Below are positions 1 through 8,992 of a stretch of 64,000 bases of DNA, piece by piece. Below the pieces are notes generated by a model, which was given only the letters and a program-made list of their open reading frames with translations, did not search any database and was not told the origin of the DNA. Numbering within the stretch: the stretch's first letter is position 1; every line of letters begins with the position of its first letter. A program made the position numbers and the translations under genes. Source of the DNA: Fluviicola sp. (GTDB lineage: Bacteria > Bacteroidota > Bacteroidia > Flavobacteriales_D > Crocinitomicaceae). Where the stretch lies: contig NZ_JBCNJT010000002.1 of assembly GCF_039596395.1 (NCBI RefSeq), positions 248,001 through 312,000 on the forward strand, given 5' to 3'.

Positions 1-72
1 AGGCGAAAAGGTTTGCCCGGTGGCAAATAACGCGGTAGCTAATCCTGTAATTAACGTCAAAAATAATTTCAT
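1..72 (-). CDS. Secreted protein, N-terminal fragment cut by the window edge
   Basis: Only the first 24 codons are present. They read as a signal peptide: Met-Lys start, hydrophobic core LFLTLITGLATALFATG, then a Gln-Thr-Phe-Ser-Pro sequence typical of the cleavage region in Bacteroidota exported proteins. The gene lies downstream of mtnB on the same strand, but an 87-bp spacer with a perfect inverted repeat separates them, so it probably has its own promoter. The function cannot be judged from 24 residues. It is not an obvious methionine-salvage enzyme, since those are cytoplasmic. Confidence 0.6.
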   Translation of the reverse strand, partial: MKLFLTLITGLATALFATGQTFSP

Positions 73-97
73 ATAGGTCTTTTTTGGCCAATTCTTG

Positions 98-120
98 AAT
101 TGATATCCCTGATATCAATT
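98..120. promoter_or_regulatory. Perfect inverted repeat upstream of the clipped secreted-protein gene
   Basis: The arms AATTGATATC and GATATCAATT are exact reverse complements separated by CCT. The repeat ends 26 bp before the start codon of the clipped gene. It could be an operator for that gene or a weak terminator for mtnB. There is no T-tract of useful length directly after it, so an operator is slightly favoured. Confidence 0.35.
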
Positions 121-159
121 ATCAACGTGTGTTTCGGGCAGACGGTTGGGTGCTCTTGC

Positions 160-762
160 TTATTTCGAAAATTTCCAGTCTACTTCGAACAGGTATTCTG
201 CTGTTTCGAGGTGGCGTTTGGCTTCGAATAAGTTTCTTCCCCAGGCATACGTTCCGTGTTGGCGCATAATGAATGTAGGAACTGTGAGGCGGTGTTTCTG
301 CGCTTCCAGCGTAGCTGCAAATGCCGGCATATCCTGGGTATTGTCGAAAACCGGGACTTGCACGGTTGTATCGTGTGTCTGGATTCCTTCGAAACCTTTC
401 AACACTTCGTAACCGCTCAATTCAACGGCCTGGGAGTTCTTCATGGATTGCAACACCGAATACACCGAATGGCTGTGAACAATGCACATCATCTCCGGGA
501 ATAATTGGTACAATTTGCAATGGATCAGCGTTTCTGCCGACGGACGAATTCCTTCGTAAGCCGGAAGTGCTTTCCCTTCCATGTCCACTTCCATGAAATC
601 AGCTGCAGAGAACGCGGATTTATCGATCCCGGAGCGGGAAACAACGATCACCTCGGGTCTTTCAGCCAATCTGAAGGAATAATTGGTAGAAGTTGCAGGC
701 GACCAGCCTTTTTGGTGATAGGCACGAATAACGTCTGCCAGTTCTTTTTTCAGCTGTTCCAT
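160..762 (-). CDS. mtnB: Methylthioribulose-1-phosphate dehydratase
   Basis: Cytoplasmic enzyme of the methionine salvage pathway that dehydrates 5-methylthioribulose 1-phosphate to the diketo compound. The 200-residue length is normal for MtnB. It is a class II aldolase-fold protein: the zinc-binding HSHS motif supplies His96 and His98, the third histidine is His169 in RQHG, and PSAET at about residue 74 lies in the active-site region. The family also contains fuculose- and ribulose-phosphate aldolases; the GYEVLKGFEG stretch and overall length favour MtnB. No other salvage gene is visible beside it. It starts 1 bp after the upstream hydroxylase gene ends, so the two are probably co-transcribed. 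Confidence 0.85.
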   Translation of the reverse strand: MEQLKKELADVIRAYHQKGWSPATSTNYSFRLAERPEVIVVSRSGIDKSAFSAADFMEVDMEGKALPAYEGIRPSAETLIHCKLYQLFPEMMCIVHSHSVYSVLQSMKNSQAVELSGYEVLKGFEGIQTHDTTVQVPVFDNTQDMPAFAATLEAQKHRLTVPTFIMRQHGTYAWGRNLFEAKRHLETAEYLFEVDWKFSK

Positions 763-763
763 C

Positions 764-1657
764 CTATTTCTTTTCTGCTTGTTTTATCTGGTTTCGCAAT
801 TGTTTCGATGTCATGGTGCTTCCGTCCGGGCTCCATCCGGGCGGCTTGGTGATGTACAACCATTTATTCTTCAGTCCTCTTGCATTTCGAACGTCTTTGT
901 AAATAGACACCCATTCGTGGAAAATAACGTTCGCCGGATTGTTGTCTATCTTCTTTTCGTACAATCCGAATTGAATCGGAAGATCGTCTATTTCTGCCTG
1001 GAAAGTGCCAAAAAGCTTGTCCCAGACAATCAGGATCATTCCCATGTTCTTATCCAGGTATTCCACATTGGAAGCATGATGCACGCGATGGTGTGAAGGA
1101 GTGACTAAAAAATACTCCAGTGCTCCAAGTTTCTTCACTGCTTTGGTGTGAACCAAAATCCCGTAAGTCTGGGTGATCGAATACATGATGAAAATATCGA
1201 AAGGTTCGAAGCCTAAAAATACCAAAGGAATAAACCAGATAAAGCGATAAACGGGCTGGAACACCGAAGAACGGAAACCGGTTGTTAGATTGTACTTATC
1301 CGATGAATGGTGCGTTACGTGAATGGCCCAAAAGAAGCGCACCATGTGATCGATGCGGTGGATCCAATAGAAAATAAAATCTTCCGCGATGAATAGCATA
1401 GTCCAGTACATCCACGCATGTGATTCCCAATGAACGAAGCGGTAATCAAAGAAGAATAGAAGCACGAACAGGGTTATTCCGCGCATCAGTACGTCGATTC
1501 CCATATTGGCGATCATCAGGTAAAGGTTCTGGATCGTATCTCCGACCGTATATAGCTTGCGGTTGTGCCAATTACTCAGAATAATTTCACCAAGGATCAA
1601 CACCACGTAAATCGGTGTGCTGATAAAAATGATGAGTTTTTCTACGTAATCAACCAT
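764..1657 (-). CDS. Fatty acid hydroxylase / sterol desaturase family membrane protein
   Basis: Integral membrane di-iron oxygenase of 297 residues. The three histidine clusters of the family are all visible: HRIDH at 100-104, HVTHH at 113-117 and HHRVHH at 189-194. Several hydrophobic segments lie between about 7 and 165. Family members hydroxylate or desaturate lipids such as sterols, ceramides, carotenoids or alkylglycerols. Spacing and length resemble the alkylglycerol monooxygenase-like bacterial group, but the substrate cannot be set from sequence. It sits between pyrF (12 bp upstream) and mtnB (1 bp downstream) in what looks like one transcript. Confidence 0.85.
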   Translation of the reverse strand: MVDYVEKLIIFISTPIYVVLILGEIILSNWHNRKLYTVGDTIQNLYLMIANMGIDVLMRGITLFVLLFFFDYRFVHWESHAWMYWTMLFIAEDFIFYWIHRIDHMVRFFWAIHVTHHSSDKYNLTTGFRSSVFQPVYRFIWFIPLVFLGFEPFDIFIMYSITQTYGILVHTKAVKKLGALEYFLVTPSHHRVHHASNVEYLDKNMGMILIVWDKLFGTFQAEIDDLPIQFGLYEKKIDNNPANVIFHEWVSIYKDVRNARGLKNKWLYITKPPGWSPDGSTMTSKQLRNQIKQAEKK

Positions 1658-1669
1658 AAAAATTCCGTT

Positions 1670-2488
1670 TTAGAAATTCTTCGCTGTCAAAATCTGAGCC
1701 ATTTCTTCCTGCAGTTTCTGAGCCTCTTTTCGTGCTTCGGAAGCAAAATCAGGAGTGTTTGAAGCATAAATAATCGAACGGGATGCATTGACCAATAAAC
1801 CGCAATCTTCATTCCAGCCGTATTTAGCAACATCTTCCAGGCTTCCTCCCTGCGCTCCCACTCCGGGAACCAGGAAAAAGTGATTCGGGACCAGTTTACG
1901 CACTTCTGCAATTCCTTCGGCGCGTGTTGCCCCTACTACGTACATCAGGTTACTTTCCGATCCCCATTTGGAGCTTTTTTTTAATACTTTTTTATACAAT
2001 TCCTCCCCGGAAGCATCGGTTGTAAATTGAAAATCCAAAGCGCCTTTATTGGAAGTCAATGCCAAAAGGATTACCCATTTGTTTTCAAATTCCTGGAAAG
2101 GAGTCACCGAATCTTCTCCCATGTATGGAGCAACGGTAACTGCATCACAATTCAAATATTCAAAGAAGGTTTTTGCGTAATAAGTAGACGTATTCCCGAT
2201 ATCTCCGCGCTTTGCATCTGCAATGGTCATACAGTGGGAAGGAATATAATCGATGGTCTTTTTCAGCGATTCCCAGCCTTTCGGACCCAATGCCTCGTAA
2301 AAAGCAATATTGGGCTTGTAGGCCACACACAAATCTTTGGTCGCATCGATAATGGCTTTGTTGAATTCAAAAACCGGATCTTCTGTCTGCAACAAATGAG
2401 CAGGAATTTTATCCAAATCGGTATCCAAACCGACACATAAAAACGATCTCTTTTCGCGAATTTGCTGAATTAACTCCTGTCTTGTCAT
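1670..2488 (-). CDS. pyrF: Orotidine 5'-phosphate decarboxylase (type 2)
   Basis: Catalyses the last step of UMP synthesis, decarboxylation of orotidine monophosphate. The active-site signature [10 protein letters not shown] is at residues 91-100, with the substrate-contact segment FLCVGLDTD near the N-terminus and VVGATRAEG near the C-terminus. The length of 272 matches the longer type 2 form found in Bacteroidota, mycobacteria and Myxococcus. The start is an ATG (MTRQEL) 18 bp downstream of a good -7 box. It is probably the first gene of a pyrF - hydroxylase - mtnB transcript. Confidence 0.93.
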   Translation of the reverse strand: MTRQELIQQIREKRSFLCVGLDTDLDKIPAHLLQTEDPVFEFNKAIIDATKDLCVAYKPNIAFYEALGPKGWESLKKTIDYIPSHCMTIADAKRGDIGNTSTYYAKTFFEYLNCDAVTVAPYMGEDSVTPFQEFENKWVILLALTSNKGALDFQFTTDASGEELYKKVLKKSSKWGSESNLMYVVGATRAEGIAEVRKLVPNHFFLVPGVGAQGGSLEDVAKYGWNEDCGLLVNASRSIIYASNTPDFASEARKEAQKLQEEMAQILTAKNF

Positions 2489-2506
2489 CCATTTGTTTTA
2501 AGCCTG

Positions 2507-2514
2507 CAAAGATA
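2507..2514 (-). promoter_or_regulatory. -7 box of the pyrF promoter
   Basis: TATCTTTG matches the Bacteroidota housekeeping -7 consensus TAnnTTTG exactly and leaves an untranslated leader of roughly 15 nt before the pyrF ATG. No convincing -33 TTTG is seen at the usual 19-21 bp. Confidence 0.5.
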
Positions 2515-2594
2515 AGAAAAAGCTTTTGAAAACTAAATTACGATCCCGGATATCCGGGATTAGTGGAAAGTAATTTACCGGAAAATTCTTCGTC

Positions 2595-3371
2595 CTAATT
2601 GACCACAATAGTTCGCGTATCAAAAGTCCTCGCTGAAAAATAGCCCATACATCCGCCGCTTAAGTTAGAAATCGGGTTTGCAGGTGTGGCACTGCTCGAA
2701 GAATTCACTCCCAACTGGTTGAAATACGTATGGACCGGTTTGTCGATACCGAACATATCCACACGAACCGTATCGCCCACTTCCAACTCTTGGATAAACA
2801 ATGGCTGAACCACCAGGTTCCCGTCTGTGAACTGGTCGTCCTGGATGAAAATGTTGTTATTCTTTTTCCCGTTTATGTAAACATGGAACTGGTAATAATT
2901 GGCAACTCCCTGTTCATCGTAGTGCGCCGGGACCACCGAACGAAGGGTATCGGCCCCGAACGGATAAAAGACGGAATACAATCCCTGGAAAGGCTGATAA
3001 GAAGGCATCGTACTGCTTCCGGTGTAAGAAGTTCCGTCCACAACGGTTGTCAATGTGTAAGTACGGCCTTCAATTCCCGGGTAGTTCGTTAATTCGTACC
3101 AACCATTTCCTACCGCTGTAAATGTTCCTGCATTTCCATAGTTATCGATCACGGTTATGGATGCATTATCTACCGTCGGGGGAGCCGTGCTCTCATCGAA
3201 ATTCTGGGTTCTGGTAACACGCACTCGTTGAACGGTATCACCTCTTAAGATAAATCCTTCGATCACCACTTTTTGCTCGGTATCGTTCAAATCCACGTCA
3301 ATGACTTTTTCACAGCTTGAAAAACCCAAAAGAACGGCAAAAGAAATCCATATAATCAGTGCAAATTTCAT
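2595..3371 (-). CDS. DUF4249 family lipoprotein
   Basis: A 258-residue outer-envelope lipoprotein. The signal peptide ends in a lipobox, GFSSC, with Cys20 as the expected lipidated residue, followed by ekvidvdl, a typical start of DUF4249 proteins. The body is beta-rich with no catalytic motif. DUF4249 proteins are regularly encoded next to a TonB-dependent receptor in Bacteroidota, as here, where the gene begins 1 bp after the receptor gene ends. By analogy with SusD-like partners it is probably a surface or periplasmic accessory subunit of that receptor; this is inference. Confidence 0.8.
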   Translation of the reverse strand: MKFALIIWISFAVLLGFSSCEKVIDVDLNDTEQKVVIEGFILRGDTVQRVRVTRTQNFDESTAPPTVDNASITVIDNYGNAGTFTAVGNGWYELTNYPGIEGRTYTLTTVVDGTSYTGSSTMPSYQPFQGLYSVFYPFGADTLRSVVPAHYDEQGVANYYQFHVYINGKKNNNIFIQDDQFTDGNLVVQPLFIQELEVGDTVRVDMFGIDKPVHTYFNQLGVNSSSSATPANPISNLSGGCMGYFSARTFDTRTIVVN

Positions 3372-3372
3372 C

Positions 3373-5694
3373 CTATTTGAATTTAAAATTGTAAGTAATT
3401 GCAGGAACTATGCGGAACAGGGTTGTTTGGACCGCTTCTGTTTTGGAAGGATCATCCTTGTTCTCGCGGAATGTAATCGAATACGCATTCTCGTGTGCGT
3501 ATGCGTTGTAAATCGAGAAGTTCCAGCTGCTTTCAAATTTCTTGGTATTCTTGCGCAGCCACGTTACTCCCAAATCCAGTCGGTGATAATTCGGCATGCG
3601 GTACCCGTTTCGCTGGGTGTAAATAAAGTAAGTCTGGCCATCGATCTGGTATTTCCCGGAAGGGAAGGTCACGGCATTTCCGGTATAGAAAACAAACAAG
3701 GCAGAAATCGACCATTTGGGCGTAATCTCATAAATTCCCACTACGGATAAATCATGCAGCCTGTCTTGTTTTGCCAGGTACCATTTTCCGTCATTGATCC
3801 CGTCAATTTTGCGTTCCGTGCGCGAAAGCGTATACCCGATCCAACCGGTAAATTTACCCGTCTTCTTCTTCAGCATGATTTCCAACCCGTAAGCACGTCC
3901 GATCCCGGAAAGCAATTCTCCCTCCAGGCGTTCATTGGCCTGTTCGTTTGCCCCGTTCTTATAATCAAGCTGGTTCTGCATCCATTTGTAGTATACTTCC
4001 GTGCTCAGTTCCAGTTTGTTGTCGAGGAAATTCCGGAACCACCCCAAAGCTACCTGGTCGGAGATCTCCGGTTTGATATTCAGGCTGGAAGAAAGCCACA
4101 CATCCGTGGGTGAACCCGAAGTGGAATTCGACACCTGGTGAATGTTCTGTGTATTGCGGGAATAAGCCGCTTTAATGGATTGTCCTTTTAAATACTGCCA
4201 GCTGAAAGAGAGTCTCGGTTCCACGAAGAAATAAGCCTTCAGAAATTTGTTTTTGGCCCAGGTATTTGCTGTGGCAACGGTTCCATCCGGGTTATAGGTA
4301 TACATTTCATCGCCGTTTGCGAGTGCGATCAGGTTCGAACCGCGTACTCCGTAGCTCATGGTAAAGTTCTCGGTGATGGTGTAATCGTTCGTGATGTACA
4401 CCGCATTCTCCACGGAATTGGTCGGCTTGATACGCTTGGTATTGATCCCCGAATCTTCGTTGGCATCGATTTGTCCCGGAGTAATTCCGTGATTGATCAC
4501 ATTCAGCCCGAGCTTCAATTTATTCCGGTTATTCGGGAACCACTGGAATTCCTGTTTCAGGTTGAAATCCTGGATCTGGGAAGTAATGTCGAACTGCACA
4601 TCTCCTCCTGAAATGGAAATTTTGTAATCGTATTTGCTGTAAATGAAAGAGGTGTTGGAAAACCACTTTTCATTGATGATGTGGTTCCAGCGTAGTGTTC
4701 CGGTAGCATTTCCCCAGTTTATCCCGAAAACATCACCCAAGCCGAGTTTATCCCTTCCGAAGTAGCCGGATAAGAACAAGCGGTCTTTTTTCCCTACGCG
4801 GTAATTGACTTTTGCATTCAAATCGTAGAAAAACAACTTATTATCCTTGAACCGGTCGGACAATTTCAGGAACAGGTCCGCATAGGTTCTTCTTCCGGAA
4901 ACCAAAAAGGATGCTTTGTCTTTTGCGATCGGGCCTTCCACGATTAATTTGGAAGAGATCAGACCGATCCCGCCACCTACATTGTAGCGTTTCTGGTTCC
5001 CGTCATTCATTTTAATATCCAGTACGGAAGAAAGCCGTCCACCGTAATTCGAAGGCTGATTTCCCTTATAAAGCATCGCATCTTTGATCGCATCGGAATT
5101 GAAGGTCGAGAAGAAACCCAACAAGTGACTGGCATTGTAAACAGGCGCTTCATCCAGCAAGATGAGGTTTTGATCAGCACCACCACCGCGCACATAAAAT
5201 CCGGAACTTCCTTCACCCGCGTTTTTCACACCGGGAATCAGCTGCATGGTCTTGATCAAATCCTTCTCCCCGAAAATTACCGGGATCTTGGAAATTTCCT
5301 TCGGATCGATCTTTTCTACTCCCATCAACGGATCGCGCACGTTTCCATCGCGCCTCTCGGAAGAAACCACCACTTCTTCCAGTTCTTTTTCATCCTGTTC
5401 GGTCTTTAATTGAAAATCGACAGATTGTGAAACGGAAAGATCTACTTCTTTCTCCATCAACAAGTATCCGACAGCTGAAATTTGAATGATGTATTTTCCC
5501 ACCGGCAAAGTCAGGGAATAAAACCCGTACTCGTTGGTTACCGCGCCCAGTTTCTGGTCTTTTACGCGGACCGTAGCCCCGATGATTTCTTCGCCTTTTG
5601 ATTGATCCTTGACGGTTCCGCTCAGGGTTGCATTCCCCTGACCGAAAGAAATTGCAGTGATTAGAACAAATAAAATGAGTATTCCTGATTTCAT
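3373..5694 (-). CDS. TonB-dependent receptor with carboxypeptidase-like N-terminal domain
   Basis: Outer-membrane active transporter of 773 residues. After a signal peptide (cleaved near residue 18) comes a carboxypeptidase regulatory-like domain at about 20-110, then a plug domain around 125-235 including the FYVRGGGADQNLILLDEAPV region, then a 22-strand-type barrel to the end, which closes with NFKFK. The N-terminal beta-sandwich and downstream DUF4249 gene place it in the large CarboxypepD_reg/TonB group of Bacteroidota. The substrate is not evident; no heme or siderophore motif is recognisable. It is the first gene of a two-gene operon and is insulated from the upstream regulator gene by a terminator hairpin. 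Confidence 0.88.
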   Translation of the reverse strand: MKSGILILFVLITAISFGQGNATLSGTVKDQSKGEEIIGATVRVKDQKLGAVTNEYGFYSLTLPVGKYIIQISAVGYLLMEKEVDLSVSQSVDFQLKTEQDEKELEEVVVSSERRDGNVRDPLMGVEKIDPKEISKIPVIFGEKDLIKTMQLIPGVKNAGEGSSGFYVRGGGADQNLILLDEAPVYNASHLLGFFSTFNSDAIKDAMLYKGNQPSNYGGRLSSVLDIKMNDGNQKRYNVGGGIGLISSKLIVEGPIAKDKASFLVSGRRTYADLFLKLSDRFKDNKLFFYDLNAKVNYRVGKKDRLFLSGYFGRDKLGLGDVFGINWGNATGTLRWNHIINEKWFSNTSFIYSKYDYKISISGGDVQFDITSQIQDFNLKQEFQWFPNNRNKLKLGLNVINHGITPGQIDANEDSGINTKRIKPTNSVENAVYITNDYTITENFTMSYGVRGSNLIALANGDEMYTYNPDGTVATANTWAKNKFLKAYFFVEPRLSFSWQYLKGQSIKAAYSRNTQNIHQVSNSTSGSPTDVWLSSSLNIKPEISDQVALGWFRNFLDNKLELSTEVYYKWMQNQLDYKNGANEQANERLEGELLSGIGRAYGLEIMLKKKTGKFTGWIGYTLSRTERKIDGINDGKWYLAKQDRLHDLSVVGIYEITPKWSISALFVFYTGNAVTFPSGKYQIDGQTYFIYTQRNGYRMPNYHRLDLGVTWLRKNTKKFESSWNFSIYNAYAHENAYSITFRENKDDPSKTEAVQTTLFRIVPAITYNFKFK

Positions 5695-5796
5695 ATTGTT
5701 GAGTTGTGGTGCAAAAATCGCATTTATCTTTTCAAAAAGGTTAAAAAAAATGGTGAACGGTTGTTATTATTCGGTTAAACGTACTCTGTAAACGAA

Positions 5797-5825
5797 AAAA
5801 ACTCCCGTTCATTGTGGGAGTTTTT
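5797..5825 (-). terminator. Bidirectional rho-independent terminator after the AraC gene
   Basis: Arms AAAAACTCCC and GGGAGTTTTT form a perfect 10-bp stem around a 9-nt loop, with a T-run on either strand. It ends the AraC-type regulator transcript just before the TonB receptor promoter region. Confidence 0.8.
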
Positions 5826-5856
5826 ATTGTTAAAAGTGAAGCGCTGATCTTTGAAC

Positions 5857-6747
5857 TTAATTCATTAATCCCTTTTTAAACTGGTTGGGACTGATTCCGG
5901 TTTCTTTCTTGAAAAGCCTTGAAAAGTAAGGAAGGTTTTCAAATCCGAGCTGATAAGCAATTTCAGAAACACTTTGATCATCACTTTTCAGCCGGTTCTT
6001 TGCTTCATTGACCAGATAAATATGAATCAGTTCAATGGCTGTTTTACCGGTTTCCTGTTTCAGTAAATCACTCAGATAACGTGGTGATAAGTTTATTTGG
6101 GCCGCCAGATTGTTCACCGAAGGAAGTCCCTGGGAAAGAAGTAAGCCATTTTTGAAATACGCATTCAAAGCCTCGTTAAACCTGGAAACCGTTTTGCCGG
6201 AAAGTTCTGTACGGTTGATAAACTGACGTTTGTAGAAGCGCTGGGAATATTTCAGCATCGAATCAATATGCGTAAGGATGATATCCCGGCTATATTCATC
6301 GGGATTGTTGCGGTATTCATTTTCCAGTTTATCGTGTAAATCCCACATAATCTGTTCCTCAGAAGGTGAAAGATGCAGGGCTTCATTGGCTTCGTAATCG
6401 AAAAAAGCATACTTATTGATTTCGGTATGCAGGAAATGGCCATTCAGAAAATCTTCGTGAATAAAAATGATAAATGCATCTTCATCGTATTCCACATTTT
6501 TAAATTCGATCACTTGCCGGGGCTTAATGAATATCATGCTGCCATTTTCATGGTCGTATTTCGTCCGTCCGTAAAGGATCATTCCGGCTTTCAGTTTTTT
6601 AAACCCGATCATGTAAAAATCGGAAGTGAACTCGCGATCTCCTAATCCGCAAGTCTGGGTACAGCGGTAAATGCTGAACAAAGGATTTTCAGGCATCGGA
6701 AAGCCGTTAAACCGATGAATGTCGGACAGTTTTTTAAAATGCTCCAT
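5857..6747 (-). CDS. AraC family transcriptional regulator
   Basis: DNA-binding regulator of 296 residues. The C-terminal two-helix-turn-helix AraC domain spans about 205-293; its second half contains SVSEIAYQLGFENLPYFSRLFK, the classic family signature, and ends in GISPNQFKK. The N-terminal 190 residues look like the cupin-type ligand domain of this family but carry no residue pattern that names a ligand. It lies downstream of, and on the same strand as, a short-chain dehydrogenase gene, a common pairing in Bacteroidota, so the SDR gene is a likely target. A TAGATTTG -7 box lies in the spacer, partly inside a short hairpin. Confidence 0.88.
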   Translation of the reverse strand: MEHFKKLSDIHRFNGFPMPENPLFSIYRCTQTCGLGDREFTSDFYMIGFKKLKAGMILYGRTKYDHENGSMIFIKPRQVIEFKNVEYDEDAFIIFIHEDFLNGHFLHTEINKYAFFDYEANEALHLSPSEEQIMWDLHDKLENEYRNNPDEYSRDIILTHIDSMLKYSQRFYKRQFINRTELSGKTVSRFNEALNAYFKNGLLLSQGLPSVNNLAAQINLSPRYLSDLLKQETGKTAIELIHIYLVNEAKNRLKSDDQSVSEIAYQLGFENLPYFSRLFKKETGISPNQFKKGLMN

Positions 6748-6764
6748 GATACATTGTTATACTA

Positions 6765-6790
6765 CAAATCTACGCCGAAATACGGCGCAG
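6765..6790 (-). promoter_or_regulatory. -7 box of the AraC gene overlapping a GC-rich hairpin
   Basis: TAGATTTG at the left end fits TAnnTTTG. The adjoining arms CTACGCCG and CGGCGCAG can form an 8-bp stem with one G-T pair that includes the end of the -7 box. The hairpin may be the SDR terminator or an operator; the sequence does not decide. Confidence 0.4.
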
Positions 6791-6816
6791 ATTCACTAAA
6801 ATAAACGGATAATGAA

Positions 6817-7635
6817 TTATTTGCCGTGAGCAGCGGTAGAAACATCGTTCCAGCTTTCCCATTCGGCATACTTTTCTTCATAAGCTTGTTTCACCCAGTT
6901 ATAACCGTATTTCCCCAGGAATAATCGTTGCGGCGGATTTTCACTGTCAATCAGTTTCAGAATAGCCGGAACTGTTGCTTCCGGAACGCCGAAGAAATCA
7001 TCCTGCATTCCAGCCTGAAATGCTGCTTTTACGCCATCGTATTCCGGCATTGCAGTTGTGCTCGCCGCAGAAGCACCAGACCAGTCTGTAGCATACGAAT
7101 TCGGTTCAACCAATGTAACATCGATTCCGAATCCCTTCACTTCTGCAGCAAGTGTTCCGCTTAATCCCTCCACAGCAAATTTAGAAGCGTTGTAAACCCC
7201 CAGTACCGGAAAGGTAATCAATCCTACAACACTTGAAACCTGGATAATATGGCCTGATCCCTGTTCGCGCATAACCGGTAACACGGCTTGTGTGAGCCAA
7301 AGCAAACCGAAAAAATTGGTTTCCATTTGTGCACGGGCCTCTTGTTCACTCGTTTCTTCTATACTTCCAAACAAACCATAACCGGCATTATTGATCAACA
7401 CATCAATCCTCCCGAAGTGTTCCTTTGCTTTACGGATTGCAGCGAAATCAGCTGTGCGGTCATTTACATCCAGTTGTAACGGGAGAATATTTTCTCCGTA
7501 GCGTTTCACTAAATCATCCAGTGAACGCAGGTCACGGGCTGTTGCCACGACTTTTTCACCTCTTTGTAAAAGGGCTTCTGCCCAGATCTTACCGAATCCT
7601 TTTGAAGCACCGGTAATAAAAATTGTCTTTGCCAT
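6817..7635 (-). CDS. Short-chain dehydrogenase/reductase (SDR)
   Basis: Cytoplasmic NAD(P)-dependent oxidoreductase of 272 residues with a Rossmann fold. Seen are the cofactor motif TGASKGFG at the N-terminus, the NNAGYG structural motif, the catalytic Ser in QVSSVVG and the YNASK catalytic pair. I chose the ATG giving MAKTIFITG; an in-frame ATG 27 bp upstream would add a hydrophilic tail with no family support. This classical-SDR group is often annotated as an oxidoreductase of unknown substrate. It neighbours an AraC regulator gene that may control it. Confidence 0.85.
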   Translation of the reverse strand: MAKTIFITGASKGFGKIWAEALLQRGEKVVATARDLRSLDDLVKRYGENILPLQLDVNDRTADFAAIRKAKEHFGRIDVLINNAGYGLFGSIEETSEQEARAQMETNFFGLLWLTQAVLPVMREQGSGHIIQVSSVVGLITFPVLGVYNASKFAVEGLSGTLAAEVKGFGIDVTLVEPNSYATDWSGASAASTTAMPEYDGVKAAFQAGMQDDFFGVPEATVPAILKLIDSENPPQRLFLGKYGYNWVKQAYEEKYAEWESWNDVSTAAHGK

Positions 7636-7748
7636 TGTTTTTGTCTTTAATGATGAAGACAAAATTAGGCTGAGGGAATGCCTGATAATTTATACAGAAG
7701 TCGGGAAGAATGATACATTTTTACATTTGCCGGAGTCTGCAAAACAAA

Positions 7749-7787
7749 AAAGGTGGTTTCCCGAAACTTCGGGACTCAACCACCTTT
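7749..7787 (-). terminator. Rho-independent terminator after prfA
   Basis: A long two-part stem: outer arms AAAGGTGGTT/AACCACCTTT and an inner CCCGAA/TTCGGG stem. On the minus strand it is followed by a T-rich run, so it ends the prfA transcript. Confidence 0.8.
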
Positions 7788-7814
7788 CTGATTATTTCTG
7801 AATGGTTCAGGAAT

Positions 7815-7860
7815 TAAACTTTTTGAACCTTTGAACTTTTTAAACCTTTAAACTTTTGAA
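7815..7860. repeat. TTGAAC-type intergenic repeat tract next to the prfA stop codon
   Basis: About 46 bp made almost entirely of variants of TTTGAACCT / TTTAAACTT. It abuts the prfA stop codon directly. Four other tracts of the same word occur in the window (near 16.8, 46.9, 51.45 and 63.5 kb). Confidence 0.5.
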
Positions 7861-8940
7861 CTAGTTTAATTCGCCTTTCATTTTTTCAGCGTTCTCTGCC
7901 ATTTTCAGCGCATCAATCATCTCCTGGATATCTCCGTTCATAAAAGCTCCCAGGTTGTACATCGTTTTATTGATGCGGTGATCCGTAATACGGCCCTGCG
8001 GATAATTGTAGGTTCTAATCTTGGCAGATCTGTCTCCGGTCGATACCAAAGTTTTTCGTTGAGCCGCACGTTCCTGGTGAACGCGGTCCAATTCTGCCTG
8101 GTATAAACGGGAACGCAATACGGAAATTGCTTTCTCCAGGTTTTTATGCTGTGAACGCCCGTCCTGGCATTCTACCACTACTCCTGTCGGAATGTGAGTC
8201 AAACGGATCGCCGATTCTGTTTTGTTAATGTGCTGACCTCCCGCACCGGATGCTCTGAAGGTGTCTTTCCGAACGTCGTTCATATCCAGTTCGAAATCCA
8301 CTTCTTCTGCCTCCGGCAAAACCGCTACGGTAATTGCGGAAGTGTGGACACGCCCTTGCGATTCTGTTTCCGGAACACGCTGTACGCGATGCACACCCGA
8401 TTCGAATTTCAGCATTCCGTAGATTCCCGCACCTTCGATGCTCATGGAAATCTCTTTGTATCCTTTTGCAGAAGCTTCGGAAGAGTTTGCAATTTCGTAT
8501 TGCCAACCCATTTCCTTGAAGTACATCGTGTACATCCGGAACACATCCTCCACGAAGATACATGCTTCATCCCCTCCTGTTCCGGCACGCAATTCCAAAA
8601 TGGCATTCTTATCGTCTTCCGGATCTTTCGGGATCAATAATATTTTGATTTCTTCTTCCAGTTCGGGTTTCTTCTGCTCCAGGTCGTTGATTTCCATCTT
8701 TGCCATTTCGCGCATTTCCGGATCGGTCTCAACTTCCAGCATTTCTTTGGAACTCTTCAGGTTGTCCAAAACATTCTTATATGCCTTGTAAGCATTATCA
8801 ACCTCTTCCAAGTCCCGGTATTCCTTATTCAACTTCACATAACGATCCATATCCGAAATAATATCCGGGTCCGTAATCATCTTACCGACTTCTACAAATC
8901 GGAAATGAATTGCTTCCAGTTTAATTAATAAATCTTGCAT
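7861..8940 (-). CDS. prfA: Peptide chain release factor 1
   Basis: Class I release factor that reads UAA and UAG and triggers peptide release on the ribosome. The 359-residue length is standard. The catalytic GGQ sits in GAGGQHINKTES, and the codon-recognition loop reads VPETES, the PxT form that marks RF1 rather than the SPF of RF2. The N-terminal helical domain and the C-terminal QGRITDHRINKT segment are present. The gene lies just downstream of purM on the same strand. Its own stop is TAG, which RF1 itself reads. Confidence 0.96.
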   Translation of the reverse strand: MQDLLIKLEAIHFRFVEVGKMITDPDIISDMDRYVKLNKEYRDLEEVDNAYKAYKNVLDNLKSSKEMLEVETDPEMREMAKMEINDLEQKKPELEEEIKILLIPKDPEDDKNAILELRAGTGGDEACIFVEDVFRMYTMYFKEMGWQYEIANSSEASAKGYKEISMSIEGAGIYGMLKFESGVHRVQRVPETESQGRVHTSAITVAVLPEAEEVDFELDMNDVRKDTFRASGAGGQHINKTESAIRLTHIPTGVVVECQDGRSQHKNLEKAISVLRSRLYQAELDRVHQERAAQRKTLVSTGDRSAKIRTYNYPQGRITDHRINKTMYNLGAFMNGDIQEMIDALKMAENAEKMKGELN

Positions 8941-8992
8941 CTATTTTCTAATCTTTTAATTCTTATTCTGCATTCATGAAAAAACGCGAAAA

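Noticed and set aside
160-762. Fuculose-phosphate aldolase instead of MtnB
   Set aside because: Same fold and metal histidines, but length and the region around residues 117-127 suit MtnB better; kept as a less likely alternative.
5695-5760. AACC-type -35 upstream of the TonB receptor as a fourth ECF promoter
   Set aside because: TAACC instead of CAACC and AATGC instead of G(C/T)ATC at the right distance; two mismatches in the core boxes.
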